A DNA stretch of 18,322 bases from JBOFHT01 sp051649785 (GTDB lineage Archaea > Methanobacteriota > Methanobacteria > Methanobacteriales > Methanobacteriaceae). The notes beneath the pieces were generated by a model. That model searched no databases, was not told where the DNA came from, and saw only the letters and a list, made by a program, of their open reading frames with translations. Location: positions 1 through 18,322 of the forward strand of contig JBOFHT010000022.1 of assembly GCA_051649785.1 (NCBI GenBank). The letters are read 5' to 3'. This document shows, one piece after another, positions 8,355 to 15,036 of the stretch (its first letter is position 1; the number at the start of each line of letters is the position of its first letter). The position numbers were made by a program, and so were the translations under genes.

Positions 8355-8414
8355 CTATTCACTTTAAAATCATTAAATATTTCAAGATTTATTTAATATG
8401 ATGATTATGTGTGA

Positions 8415-8437
8415 TATAACTTCTAAAAAAAGTTATA
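8415..8437. terminator. Hairpin between convergent genes, possible terminator
   Basis: A perfect 8-bp inverted repeat TATAACTT / AAGTTATA with a 7-nt A-rich loop lies between the convergent deformylase-like and ProC-like genes. It could act for either strand; T-rich tracts occur on the minus-strand reading. Intrinsic hairpins are not the main archaeal termination signal, so this is tentative. Confidence 0.35.
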
Positions 8438-8440
8438 ACC

Positions 8441-8475
8441 TCAATTTAGGCAATTAAATAATATACCTAAAATTT
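8441..8475. repeat. Possible relic of the MITE-like element (one end)
   Basis: The stretch around 8450-8468 matches the left inner part of copy A (3238-3256) over GCAATTAAATAATA-x-ACCT, 18 of 19 bases by eye, with a weaker terminal match before it. The rest of the element is missing because the ProC-like gene begins here. In such AT-rich DNA chance similarity cannot be excluded. Confidence 0.3.
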
Positions 8476-8487
8476 ATATTTCTGCTA

Positions 8488-9348
8488 TTATTTCTCATAC
8501 TCAATATATAAGCTATTTTTTGCAGAATCGTACTTTTTTAGAACTTCTTCGAAGACTTTATTAACTAAAACATCAAAATCTCTTTCTATTACTTTTAAAC
8601 CAATATCTGTAATTCCATTAGGTGTAGCTACTTCACTAATTAACTGGTCTTCAGTTGTATTATTTTCAAATAGTAGCTTAGAACTAGCTATAATTGTTTC
8701 TAGGAGCATTTTTCTTAGTTCTAATTCTGTTAATGTGGTGTTATGGTGTAGCTGACTATTGGAAGCTTTAAGTATTTCTTTTACACTTAATGCAAAAAAT
8801 GCAGGAAAACAACTTGTAATTACAGTAGCTATTTCTAAATCATTATTTTCAGAGCTACTTTTAATTTCTTTAACATTCGAAAATTTATTAAACAAATCAT
8901 CAACAAATTCTTTTTCTAAGTTATTAACATTACTATTATGTGAAATTAATGAAATTCCACCTTTTATTTTAGAGTTAATACTTGGAATAACTAATGAAAC
9001 TTTCCCATTCCAAATATTTCCTATATTTTCAAAGCTTAAACCTGCACAAATATGGATAATATGAGTATTTTCATTTAAAAATGGTAAAATCTCATCTAAA
9101 ACTCCTTTAAATTGAGGTGTTTTAACAAAAATAAATATTTTCTCACTATTTTTAGCTAATTCAATATTATCATTAGTAATAGTTATCTTAGGGTATCTTT
9201 TTTTAATTTTACCTAACTTAGAAATAGTTTTATTGGAAACTGTGATATTATTGTTATTATATTCCGTATCTAAAAGATTTAACTCAAGAATATTATTAAT
9301 AATCATAGCTCCCATAGTACCATAGCCAATAAATCCAATTTTAGTCAT
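8488..9348 (-). CDS. Pyrroline-5-carboxylate reductase family protein (ProC-like)
   Basis: A predicted NAD(P)H-dependent cytosolic reductase of the ProC fold. If orthologous it would reduce pyrroline-5-carboxylate to proline. The Rossmann motif IGFIGYGTMG is at residues 4-13. A C-terminal helical dimer domain carries VATPNGITDIGL, which matches the P5CR signature (usual form SPGGTT). Length is 286 residues, slightly over the common 260-280, with small insertions including a NNNN run near residue 31. The middle (VIPSINSKIKGGISLI) corresponds to the family segment usually read as MPN-x-P. This departs from canonical ProC, so a related dehydrogenase with another substrate is possible. A GGTGA site precedes the ATG. 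It lies 69 bp downstream of the alpha/beta hydrolase on the same strand and may be cotranscribed with it. Confidence 0.72.
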   Translation of the reverse strand: MTKIGFIGYGTMGAMIINNILELNLLDTEYNNNNITVSNKTISKLGKIKKRYPKITITNDNIELAKNSEKIFIFVKTPQFKGVLDEILPFLNENTHIIHICAGLSFENIGNIWNGKVSLVIPSINSKIKGGISLISHNSNVNNLEKEFVDDLFNKFSNVKEIKSSSENNDLEIATVITSCFPAFFALSVKEILKASNSQLHHNTTLTELELRKMLLETIIASSKLLFENNTTEDQLISEVATPNGITDIGLKVIERDFDVLVNKVFEEVLKKYDSAKNSLYIEYEK

Positions 9349-9417
9349 AATTTCACCATATTATGGGTTATGTTGTTCATTTTATTTATTTTCTTATTTA
9401 AGTTGTGGTCTATTTAA

Positions 9418-10398
9418 TTAACCGAAGCACTCAATTTCTTCTTTATATTTCTTATCTAGATTATTATTACTATTATCATTATCATTATTATTACTATTAC
9501 TCTTATTATTATTATTATTATTTCTAAATTCGTGTTCTATTATTTTATTAAAAAGATCACTATTTGTAAAATTCCAAAGGTGAACAGCTTTTTTAATAGC
9601 ACAGAAATTATTAAGCTTAATTATTTTATCAATTCTAAAAGCGGATTTTAATATATTTTCAGATTCTTTTAATCCAAAGTAAAGTGAAATTTTAGGAGAA
9701 TTGTTATTATTACCCTTATTATTGTTTTTATTTTTATTATTCCTATTATTACCTATACTATTAGGAATTTTAAAATTATTTATTTCACTCATAATATTAA
9801 CCAGTGAATTTTTATTAATTTTATCATTAGAATATTTTAAATCTTCCATATATTTTTTTGAAATATTATAATGTCTTAAATAAGCTTTAACTAGAAAATC
9901 GTTATGTTTTTTAATTTTCCAATAGTTAATTATAGCGGTATTTTGAATAATATTAGTTAATTCATTATCCACATTATTACTAGCTAAATAAACCCCTGAA
10001 ACCATTATTTTATTAATCAAATCATGGTTTTTAGCTAAAATCTCAATAGCAATTTGCCCCCCAACACCCATAGCTACAATGTTAATATTAGTAGCATTTT
10101 CAGCAGTTTTTTTATTTTTATTAGCTATAAAATCCTTTAAAAAGCTAGCTATAATATTTGCAGAATTTTCAATGCTAAAATCCTCTCCAAATACATTTTT
10201 ACCATGTTCTGGAAGATCAATAAATAAGCAGTTGTAGCTATTATTATTATTATTATTGCCACTAATATTAATAGAATTATCAAAATAATCCTTTTGCTTT
10301 TTCCAAATCCAGCTACTTAAGTATTCACTATGTAAAAATACAATAGTATTTGGGTTATCTGGGCTAAGTTCAGTATAATTTATTTTGTTGCTATTCAT
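9418..10398 (-). CDS. Alpha/beta hydrolase-fold protein lacking the nucleophile serine, Asn-rich
   Basis: A soluble alpha/beta hydrolase-fold protein. VFLHSEYLSSWIW (20-32) is the strand and oxyanion loop, FIDLPEHGKN (59-68) the next strand/turn, and AVHLWNF (271-277) the region of the catalytic His (His273). At the nucleophile elbow, where active members have G-x-S-x-G-G, this protein reads VAMGVGG (108-114), with Gly111 in the serine position. It therefore probably does not hydrolyse esters or C-C bonds by the usual mechanism. Asn-rich inserts occur at 48-53 and 217-233, and the C-terminal tail after residue 291 is almost only Asn/Ser/Asp/Lys. No good ribosome binding site precedes the ATG (GAGAT). 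It is divergent from fprA and upstream of the ProC-like gene. No substrate can be named. Confidence 0.7.
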   Translation of the reverse strand: MNSNKINYTELSPDNPNTIVFLHSEYLSSWIWKKQKDYFDNSINISGNNNNNNSYNCLFIDLPEHGKNVFGEDFSIENSANIIASFLKDFIANKNKKTAENATNINIVAMGVGGQIAIEILAKNHDLINKIMVSGVYLASNNVDNELTNIIQNTAIINYWKIKKHNDFLVKAYLRHYNISKKYMEDLKYSNDKINKNSLVNIMSEINNFKIPNSIGNNRNNKNKNNNKGNNNNSPKISLYFGLKESENILKSAFRIDKIIKLNNFCAIKKAVHLWNFTNSDLFNKIIEHEFRNNNNNNKSNSNNNDNDNSNNNLDKKYKEEIECFG

Positions 10399-10564
10399 AT
10401 TAATCTCATTAATGTTAGGGTATTCATATTTATAATAATTATTAATATACTAACTTATATAATTAGTATTATTGATATATTAAATTACAATATTAATTTT
10501 GCAATATATATAATCAAAAAGATAGTTGTAAAAATAAATAAGTATTTTTAAATATTATTGATAC

Positions 10565-10574
10565 TATATATATT
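10565..10574 (+). promoter_or_regulatory. Candidate TATA box of fprA
   Basis: TATATATATT lies 86 bp before the ATG at 10651, in the 252-bp gap shared with the divergent hydrolase gene. A start near 10592-10596 would leave a leader of about 55 nt including the AGGTGG ribosome binding site. The gap is very AT-rich, so other TATA-like stretches compete. Confidence 0.35.
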
Positions 10575-10650
10575 AATTAGGGATTATTATTAATATTACA
10601 TAGTATTGATTATTAATTATAAAGACATTTATTAAATTAAAGGTGGTTAA

Positions 10651-11871
10651 ATGAAAGCAGATGCAATAAAAATAGCAGATGGGACTTATTGGGTGGGGGT
10701 TATTGACTGGGATTTACGTAATTACCATGGATACACTCTTAAAGGAACTACTTATAACTGTTACTTAGTATTTGGCGAAGATAAAGTGGCATTAATTGAT
10801 AATACTTTTCCAGGAACTTCTCCTCAACTTTGGGGAAGAATTAAAGATGCTTTTGTCCAAGAAGGAAAAGAACTTAATATCGATGTAGTAATTCAAAACC
10901 ACATTGAAAATGACCATAGTGGTTCATTAGTTGAAGTAGTTAAAAAATTCCCTGAAGCAACTGTTTACTGTAGCCAAAAAGCTATTGTGGGGCTTAAAAA
11001 TATTTACCCTTATCTTGAAAATGTTAAAATGGAAGCTGTTTCTACAGGTGACACATTAGATATTGGTGGTAAAACCTTTGCATTTTTAGATGCTCCGATG
11101 TTACATTGGCCAGATAGTATGTTTTCTTTTTATGTTGAAGAAGGAATATTATTTTCAAATGATGCATTTGGACAACACTTAGCTTTATCTCAAAGATTTG
11201 ACCATGAGATAAGTGATGAAGTTCTTATGGGAGCTGCTAAAAAGTTTTATGCTAACCTTTTAACAATGGTTTCTCCTATGATTCTTAGGAAACTTGATGA
11301 GATTAAAGAATTAGGATTTTTGGAACAAATAAACATGATAGCTCCATCTCATGGTCAAATATGGACTAATCCTATGAAGATTATTAATGCTTACACTAAT
11401 TGGGCCAAGGGGAAATGTAAAGATAAAGTAACATTTATTTATGATACTATGCATCATTCTACTCAAAAAATGGCACATGCTTTAGCTGAAGGAGTAATGT
11501 CTGAAGGAGTTGAAACTAAACTTTATTTTCTCCATGATGATGAACGTAGTGAGATTGTAAATGATATTTTAGATAGTAAAGCTATTTTTGTAGGTAGTCC
11601 TACTATTATGAACAACCCATTCCCTAGCTTAGGCGATTTAATTTACTACTTATCATGTTTAAGCTTTGATAAAACTGGCCTTAAACGTAAAGCTGTTGTT
11701 TTCGGATCTAAAGGATGGGGTGGAGGAGCACTTCGTAAATTAACTCCCGAAATAGAAAATGCAGGATTTGAAGTTGTAGATTCAATTGAAACGATTTATG
11801 TTCCAACAAAAGAAATTTTAGATCAATGCTATGAAATTGGTAAAAAAGTAGCTAAAGAACTAAAAGAATAA
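10651..11871 (+). CDS. fprA: F420H2 oxidase, flavo-diiron protein FprA
   Basis: Reduces O2 to water with electrons from coenzyme F420H2, an oxygen-defence enzyme of methanogens in the cytoplasm. The N-terminal metallo-beta-lactamase-like domain (about 1-250) has the di-iron ligands His84, Glu86, Asp88 and His89 (NHIENDHSG), His152 (APMLHWPDSM), Asp171 (FSNDAFGQH) and His234 (APSHGQIW). The C-terminal flavodoxin domain (about 258-406) starts at KVTFIYDTMHHST, the FMN phosphate loop, and has GSPTIMNNPFPS and KGWGGGALRKL for the isoalloxazine. Length 406 is normal and no domain is missing. There is no rubredoxin domain, as expected for the F420-dependent type. AGGTGG precedes the ATG. It is single-gene, followed by T-rich DNA and convergent with uppS. 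Oxygen exposure is the likely regulatory context, but no specific operator was found. Confidence 0.95.
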   Translation: MKADAIKIADGTYWVGVIDWDLRNYHGYTLKGTTYNCYLVFGEDKVALIDNTFPGTSPQLWGRIKDAFVQEGKELNIDVVIQNHIENDHSGSLVEVVKKFPEATVYCSQKAIVGLKNIYPYLENVKMEAVSTGDTLDIGGKTFAFLDAPMLHWPDSMFSFYVEEGILFSNDAFGQHLALSQRFDHEISDEVLMGAAKKFYANLLTMVSPMILRKLDEIKELGFLEQINMIAPSHGQIWTNPMKIINAYTNWAKGKCKDKVTFIYDTMHHSTQKMAHALAEGVMSEGVETKLYFLHDDERSEIVNDILDSKAIFVGSPTIMNNPFPSLGDLIYYLSCLSFDKTGLKRKAVVFGSKGWGGGALRKLTPEIENAGFEVVDSIETIYVPTKEILDQCYEIGKKVAKELKE

Positions 11872-12041
11872 TTTAAAAGATAATTCAGATATTTAGTTGA
11901 TATTTTTTAAATTTTATTTTTTATTTTATTTCCTATTTTTTTAGTTTTATGATAAAATTAGAAATGGGGTATGAATAAATATATAAAAATTAATAATTAA
12001 AATACAAAATTAATAAATAGTAATGGAAATTAAGATTTAAA

Positions 12042-12809
12042 TCATGATCCAAAACGCCGTTCACGTTCTTGGTATGATCTTATAGCTCTTAAAAAATCAA
12101 CTTTTCTTAATTCAGGCCATAAACTATCACAAAAATATAATTCTGAATATGAAGATTGCCAAAGTAAAAATCCACTTAGTCTTTCTTCTCCACTAGTTCT
12201 AATAATAAGATTAGGATCAACTAATCCTTTAGTGTACATATTTTTACTTACTAAATCTTCATTAATATCATTAATAGTTATTTTATCTTCTTGAACCATG
12301 TTAGCTATTTTTTTAATGGCATCTACAATTTCTAAACGCCCATCATATCCAATAGCTATATTAAAAAGTCTTTTTTTGTAATGTGCAGTTGATTTTTCTG
12401 CTTCTTCAATAGCTTTTCTAACATTTTTCGGAAGTAAGTCTCTTTGCCCTACAATTTTTACTTTTACTTCTTTTTTATGGATTTTATCATTTGTAACTAA
12501 TCCTCTAAACTCATTTTCAAATAAGTTCATTAATCCTTGAACTTCTTCTTCTTTTCTATTAAAATTTTCTGTTGAAAAAGCATAAGCTGTTACAATATCA
12601 ATTCCAAGGTCAATACTCCATTCAAGAACTTTTTCTAATGTTTTAACACCAAGTTCATGTCCTTTAATTACATTCATATTACCTTGAATTTTTGAATATC
12701 TACGATTTCCATCCATAATAACGGCTACATGATTAGGCATATTCTCTTGTTTCAGGTTTCTAGAAATATACCACTCATAAATCTTATAAATTGGTTTTAA
12801 AATAGACAT
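12042..12809 (-). CDS. uppS: Cis-prenyltransferase (undecaprenyl/polyprenyl diphosphate synthase)
   Basis: Adds isopentenyl units in cis to an allylic diphosphate, making the long polyprenyl carrier needed for pseudomurein and glycan assembly in this group. The protein is 255 residues, normal length. Key motifs: HVAVIMDGNRRYS with catalytic Asp33, TAYAFSTENFNR, the central IGYDGRLEI and the C-terminal RTSGEERLSGFLLWQSSY and ELRKVDFLRAIRSYQERERRFG. A short basic/aromatic N-terminal helix (about 1-20) may touch the membrane. Start: ATG at 12809, because GTGA lies about 6 nt upstream of it; a TTG at 12815 would overlap that site. A MITE-like element (12901-13030) lies about 90 bp upstream, between this gene and mtxX. 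The chain length of the product cannot be read from sequence. Confidence 0.94.
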   Translation of the reverse strand: MSILKPIYKIYEWYISRNLKQENMPNHVAVIMDGNRRYSKIQGNMNVIKGHELGVKTLEKVLEWSIDLGIDIVTAYAFSTENFNRKEEEVQGLMNLFENEFRGLVTNDKIHKKEVKVKIVGQRDLLPKNVRKAIEEAEKSTAHYKKRLFNIAIGYDGRLEIVDAIKKIANMVQEDKITINDINEDLVSKNMYTKGLVDPNLIIRTSGEERLSGFLLWQSSYSELYFCDSLWPELRKVDFLRAIRSYQERERRFGS

Positions 12810-12900
12810 TAACAATCACTATATTATTTATAAACTTTTTATTATTAATATTTTATTGTATAATTTGAACTTAACTTTAATATAACTATTGATATAAAAG

Positions 12901-13030
12901 CACTTCTGTCAATTTAAGGATTTTTTGTACAAGTTTTTATAAAAATTCAAAAAATTATTCAGAATCTTTATAAGTAATTTATTAAATTTAGTTAAAATTT
13001 AGTATTTAATTACTTAAGTGGACAGAGTTG
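12901..13030. mobile_element. MITE-like element, copy B (130 bp, 9-bp target duplication)
   Basis: This is the inverted-orientation partner of the element at 3221-3350: same length, about 83% identical by hand alignment. Its ends read CACTTCTGTCAATTTAAG and, on the other strand, CAACTCTGTCCACTTAAG (15 of the first 20 bases agree). It is flanked by ATATAAAAG (12892-12900) and ATATAAAAT (13031-13039), a 9-bp repeat with one change. It is non-coding and lies between mtxX and uppS. The outer CTGTC/GACAG pair and the flanking duplication length are shared by both copies, which fixes the boundaries. Confidence 0.75.
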
Positions 13031-13080
13031 ATATAAAATATATAAACTTTTCAATAAATGTAACAATTTTAACTACATCC

Positions 13081-14010
13081 TTAACTAATTCTTTTTTTAG
13101 TTAGCTCATATGCAAGTTTAATAGCTCTTAAATATCCTTCTTTACTTTGGCTACGGCTGGTATCTATAAATATTTCATCTATTCCTAATGTGATTGCACC
13201 ATAACTGTCCCAATTACTAACAAGGACTAATGAACGAAATATAATGTTACCTATAATTCCATTAGGAGCTATTATTAAATTACAATTATCATTAATAGCT
13301 TCTTCAATTAATATATAATAATTTTTAACAGTTCCTTCAATATTTTCTTTATTTTCTTTATTATAGTCAGTACTATCTAAATAATCTTTTATTTTATTAT
13401 AAAGTTCTTCACTATTATTTAACATCTCATCAATAGCTTTTCCTCTTCCATTATCATCTTCACGCCCACCAGATAAAATAGCTATTTTAGGAATTTTGCC
13501 ATTGTTTCTTAAAAACTCACAGGCTTTAATAACTATTTCTAATTTTGAGGATACTGTATTTCCTTCATCAATACCTACAGGAGCTAATAGAAAATTGTTA
13601 TTTTTATTAATATTGTTACCAGTATTATTATTATTATTATTATTTCCATTATTAATATTATTAATATTATTTTTAATTAAACTAGCTCTAACTATTGTAT
13701 TATTAGGTCTATCACTATAAATATCTTTTAAATATTTTATTGTTGATGATGCACTTAATGATCCCCTGATATAAGCATCAGAGCTTTTATTTTTTACTTC
13801 TTCAAGAAACTCTTTATTAGACTTAATTCTTTTAATGACAACATTATCATATTTAATATTGGTATTATCTTCAAATTCATTAATAGCTAGTTCTATGTCT
13901 TTATTTTCACCAATTCCAATAGCTATGCTAATATTATACTCATTGTTGATATTATTAGTATTTTTGCTACTTTTATAATTAGTATTTTTATTATTAGTAT
14001 TTTTAACCAT
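13081..14010 (-). CDS. mtxX: MtxX-type methanogenesis marker protein 4 with Asn-rich insertions
   Basis: A member of the MtxX family (methanogenesis marker 4), found in methanogens and annotated as a methyltransferase-related protein; its real activity is not established. The fold resembles phosphate acetyl/butyryltransferases. Conserved blocks: IAIGIGEN (29-36), DAYIRGSLSASSTI (78-91), LLAPVGIDEGNT (141-152), KIAILSGGREDDNGRGK (175-191), LIIAPNGIIGNIIFRSLVLV (245-264) and a C-terminal FIDTSRSQ segment. At 309 residues it is about 60 longer than usual. The excess is an Asn-rich N-terminal extension (about 1-23) and a nearly pure Asn insert at 113-139, placed just before a conserved strand. 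The ribosome binding site is weak (AGGAAA). uppS follows on the same strand, separated by a MITE-like element, so cotranscription is doubtful. Confidence 0.85.
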   Translation of the reverse strand: MVKNTNNKNTNYKSSKNTNNINNEYNISIAIGIGENKDIELAINEFEDNTNIKYDNVVIKRIKSNKEFLEEVKNKSSDAYIRGSLSASSTIKYLKDIYSDRPNNTIVRASLIKNNINNINNGNNNNNNNTGNNINKNNNFLLAPVGIDEGNTVSSKLEIVIKACEFLRNNGKIPKIAILSGGREDDNGRGKAIDEMLNNSEELYNKIKDYLDSTDYNKENKENIEGTVKNYYILIEEAINDNCNLIIAPNGIIGNIIFRSLVLVSNWDSYGAITLGIDEIFIDTSRSQSKEGYLRAIKLAYELTKKRIS

Positions 14011-14079
14011 ATTAATTTCCTAGCTATTAATTTTAATACTTTATTCTTTATTAGTTATATTATTAGCTATATTTATTTA

Positions 14080-14099
14080 CATTGCTGTCAACTTAAGAT
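14080..14099. repeat. Single end of the MITE-like element (relic)
   Basis: CATTGCTGTCAACTTAAGAT resembles the terminal repeat of the two complete 130-bp elements, sharing CTGTCAACTTAA exactly with the right end of copy A. After about 20 bases the match stops and no opposite end was found about 110 bp further on. It is probably a truncated copy, though chance similarity is possible. Confidence 0.4.
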
Positions 14100-14421
14100 T
14101 TTCTTTTTATTTTTTCACTAAGTTTCTTTTTTTATTATAATCCTTATTTATTTCTATTTAAGGTTAAAAACATTTAAATTTAAATATAATAATGTATATG
14201 ATTATTAATTAAGTTATAAATATTTAATTTCTTTCACTTTTTTAAATGTTTACAATTATTTTCAGGTAGAATTTTCTAAATTTAATTAGCTAATGGGTGT
14301 TTTGTATAATGTTAGATTCTTTTTTTCTTGTCTTGTAATAACCAAAAAAAAAACAACACATTTAGTTGATAGAAGTGTTTATTTAGGGGAAAATATTTAT
14401 ACTAATAATAACATAATTATA

Positions 14422-14449
14422 TTAGTGTATATAATTTAGTGTATATAAT
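14422..14449 (+). promoter_or_regulatory. Tandemly doubled TATA element
   Basis: The 14-bp sequence TTAGTGTATATAAT occurs twice in direct succession (14422-14435, 14436-14449). The second TATATAAT is centred near 14446, about 23 nt before the G-run at 14467-14470 that opens the GC-richer hairpin segment. This spacing fits an archaeal promoter for that segment. Confidence 0.5.
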
Positions 14450-14466
14450 ATTTTTATGTATAAACA

Positions 14467-14519
14467 GGGGAGTAGTGTACCTGTTGTAGGATTGAACCGA
14501 TTTCAGGCACTGGCTCTTT
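14467..14519 (+). ncRNA. Candidate structured non-coding RNA, GC-rich island
   Basis: In a region of very low GC, positions 14467-14516 have 26 G/C of 50 by count. The stretch folds as one stem: GAG (14470-14472) with CTC (14514-14516), an internal loop, AGTG (14474-14477) with CACT (14508-14511), a two-base bulge, and CCTG (14480-14483) with CAGG (14504-14507). This closes a 20-nt loop. A T-rich run follows directly. Together with the TATA element at the right distance upstream this looks like a short transcription unit. GC islands in AT-rich archaeal genomes are known to mark RNA genes. It matches no RNA family I recognise; C/D boxes and an H/ACA end were not found. Confidence 0.4.
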
Positions 14520-14720
14520 ATTTTTAATATTTTCTCTTAATATTTAGTTTTAATAGGTGGGATAATTTTATTTTTGATATTTTATTCTCTATTTCTATTT
14601 TATATACACATTGTTATTGTGTTCTAAGTTTTTAAAATGTGACCCTTTTTAATAGTAACAATAATCATTATTTTAACATTAAAAACTCTATTAAAAATTA
14701 AATCATAAAAATAATAGTAA

Positions 14721-14740
14721 ACCGAAAAGTATTTATATAA
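14721..14740 (+). promoter_or_regulatory. Strong archaeal BRE/TATA promoter
   Basis: ACCGAAAAGT followed by ATTTATATAA (14721-14740) is the best BRE plus TATA match in the window. The start would be near 14761-14765. The thermosome ATG is about 275 nt further on, so this drives either a separate RNA (14764-14903) or a thermosome mRNA with a long structured leader. Confidence 0.65.
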
Positions 14741-14763
14741 TTACTAACCATGTTTTAACTACA

Positions 14764-14903
14764 TAAAGTATTGTTAGTATGGCTTTTAGAAGTTATATTA
14801 ATAACTATTATAATGGCTTTGATGTTAATTATAATAGCTAAAACACTTATTATTTCAATACTTTAGTTATTTTTAATATAATCTATTTTTTTAGATTGTA
14901 TTA
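14764..14903 (+). ncRNA. Candidate structured RNA or structured 5' leader of the thermosome gene
   Basis: Stems found by eye, in nested order: a perfect 10-bp outer stem TAAAGTATTG / CAATACTTTA (14764-14773, 14856-14865); inside it TTTTAG / CTAAAA (14784-14789, 14838-14843); inside that AGTTAT / ATAACT (14791-14796, 14801-14806) and ATTATAAT pairing 14807-14814 with 14828-14835. This gives a three-way junction. Right after comes a 12-bp stem with a T6 loop (14874-14885 / 14892-14903, one G-U). The outer stem starts at the position predicted for transcription from the promoter at 14721-14740. The pairs are mostly A-T, which arise easily by chance here, so confidence is limited. Confidence 0.35.
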
Positions 14904-15036
14904 GGCTATTTTTGACAAATCAAGCTTATATTAGAACAAATAATATAAAAATAAACAACATAAAATAAATACATTTTATTTAATAGATACTACAAAAAAT
15001 AATATTAAATATATATTATAAAATGAGGTGAATTTT

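Larger units (their letters stand above)
14011..15036. other. One-kilobase intergenic region between divergent mtxX and thermosome genes
   Basis: No protein gene was recognised. Contents read from left to right: one MITE-like end (14080-14099), a doubled TATA element with a GC-richer hairpin segment (14422-14519), a second strong BRE/TATA promoter followed by a multi-stem segment (14721-14903), and the proximal promoter and ribosome binding site of the thermosome gene. Most of the rest is AT-rich without clear pattern. Confidence 0.5.

Noticed and set aside
13496..13720. Leucine-rich, membrane-like frame opposite mtxX (similar ones at 4500-4739 and 1224-1532)
   Set aside because: Antisense reading of AAT/AAC runs gives Leu/Ile-rich peptides; these are shadows of the Asn tracts, without start signals.
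14071..14155. Complete small MITE copy with flanking ATTTATTT repeats
   Set aside because: The supposed right end (TATAATCCTT) does not resemble the terminal repeat, and the flanking match is low-complexity sequence.
14484..14503. tRNA T-arm-like sequence (reverse strand CGGTTCAATCC)
   Set aside because: The loop is one base short, and no acceptor stem, D-arm or anticodon arm can be placed around it.
14779..14841. Small 20-codon reading frame starting MAFRSY
   Set aside because: No ribosome binding site and its bases are taken up by the stems of the candidate RNA; a frame of this length is expected by chance.
15028..15036. GTG start of the thermosome gene (likewise GTG at 16873 for mer, TTG at 12815 for uppS, TTG at 7816 for the deformylase-like gene)
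   Set aside because: In each case this start overlaps or precedes the ribosome binding site that correctly serves the later start codon.
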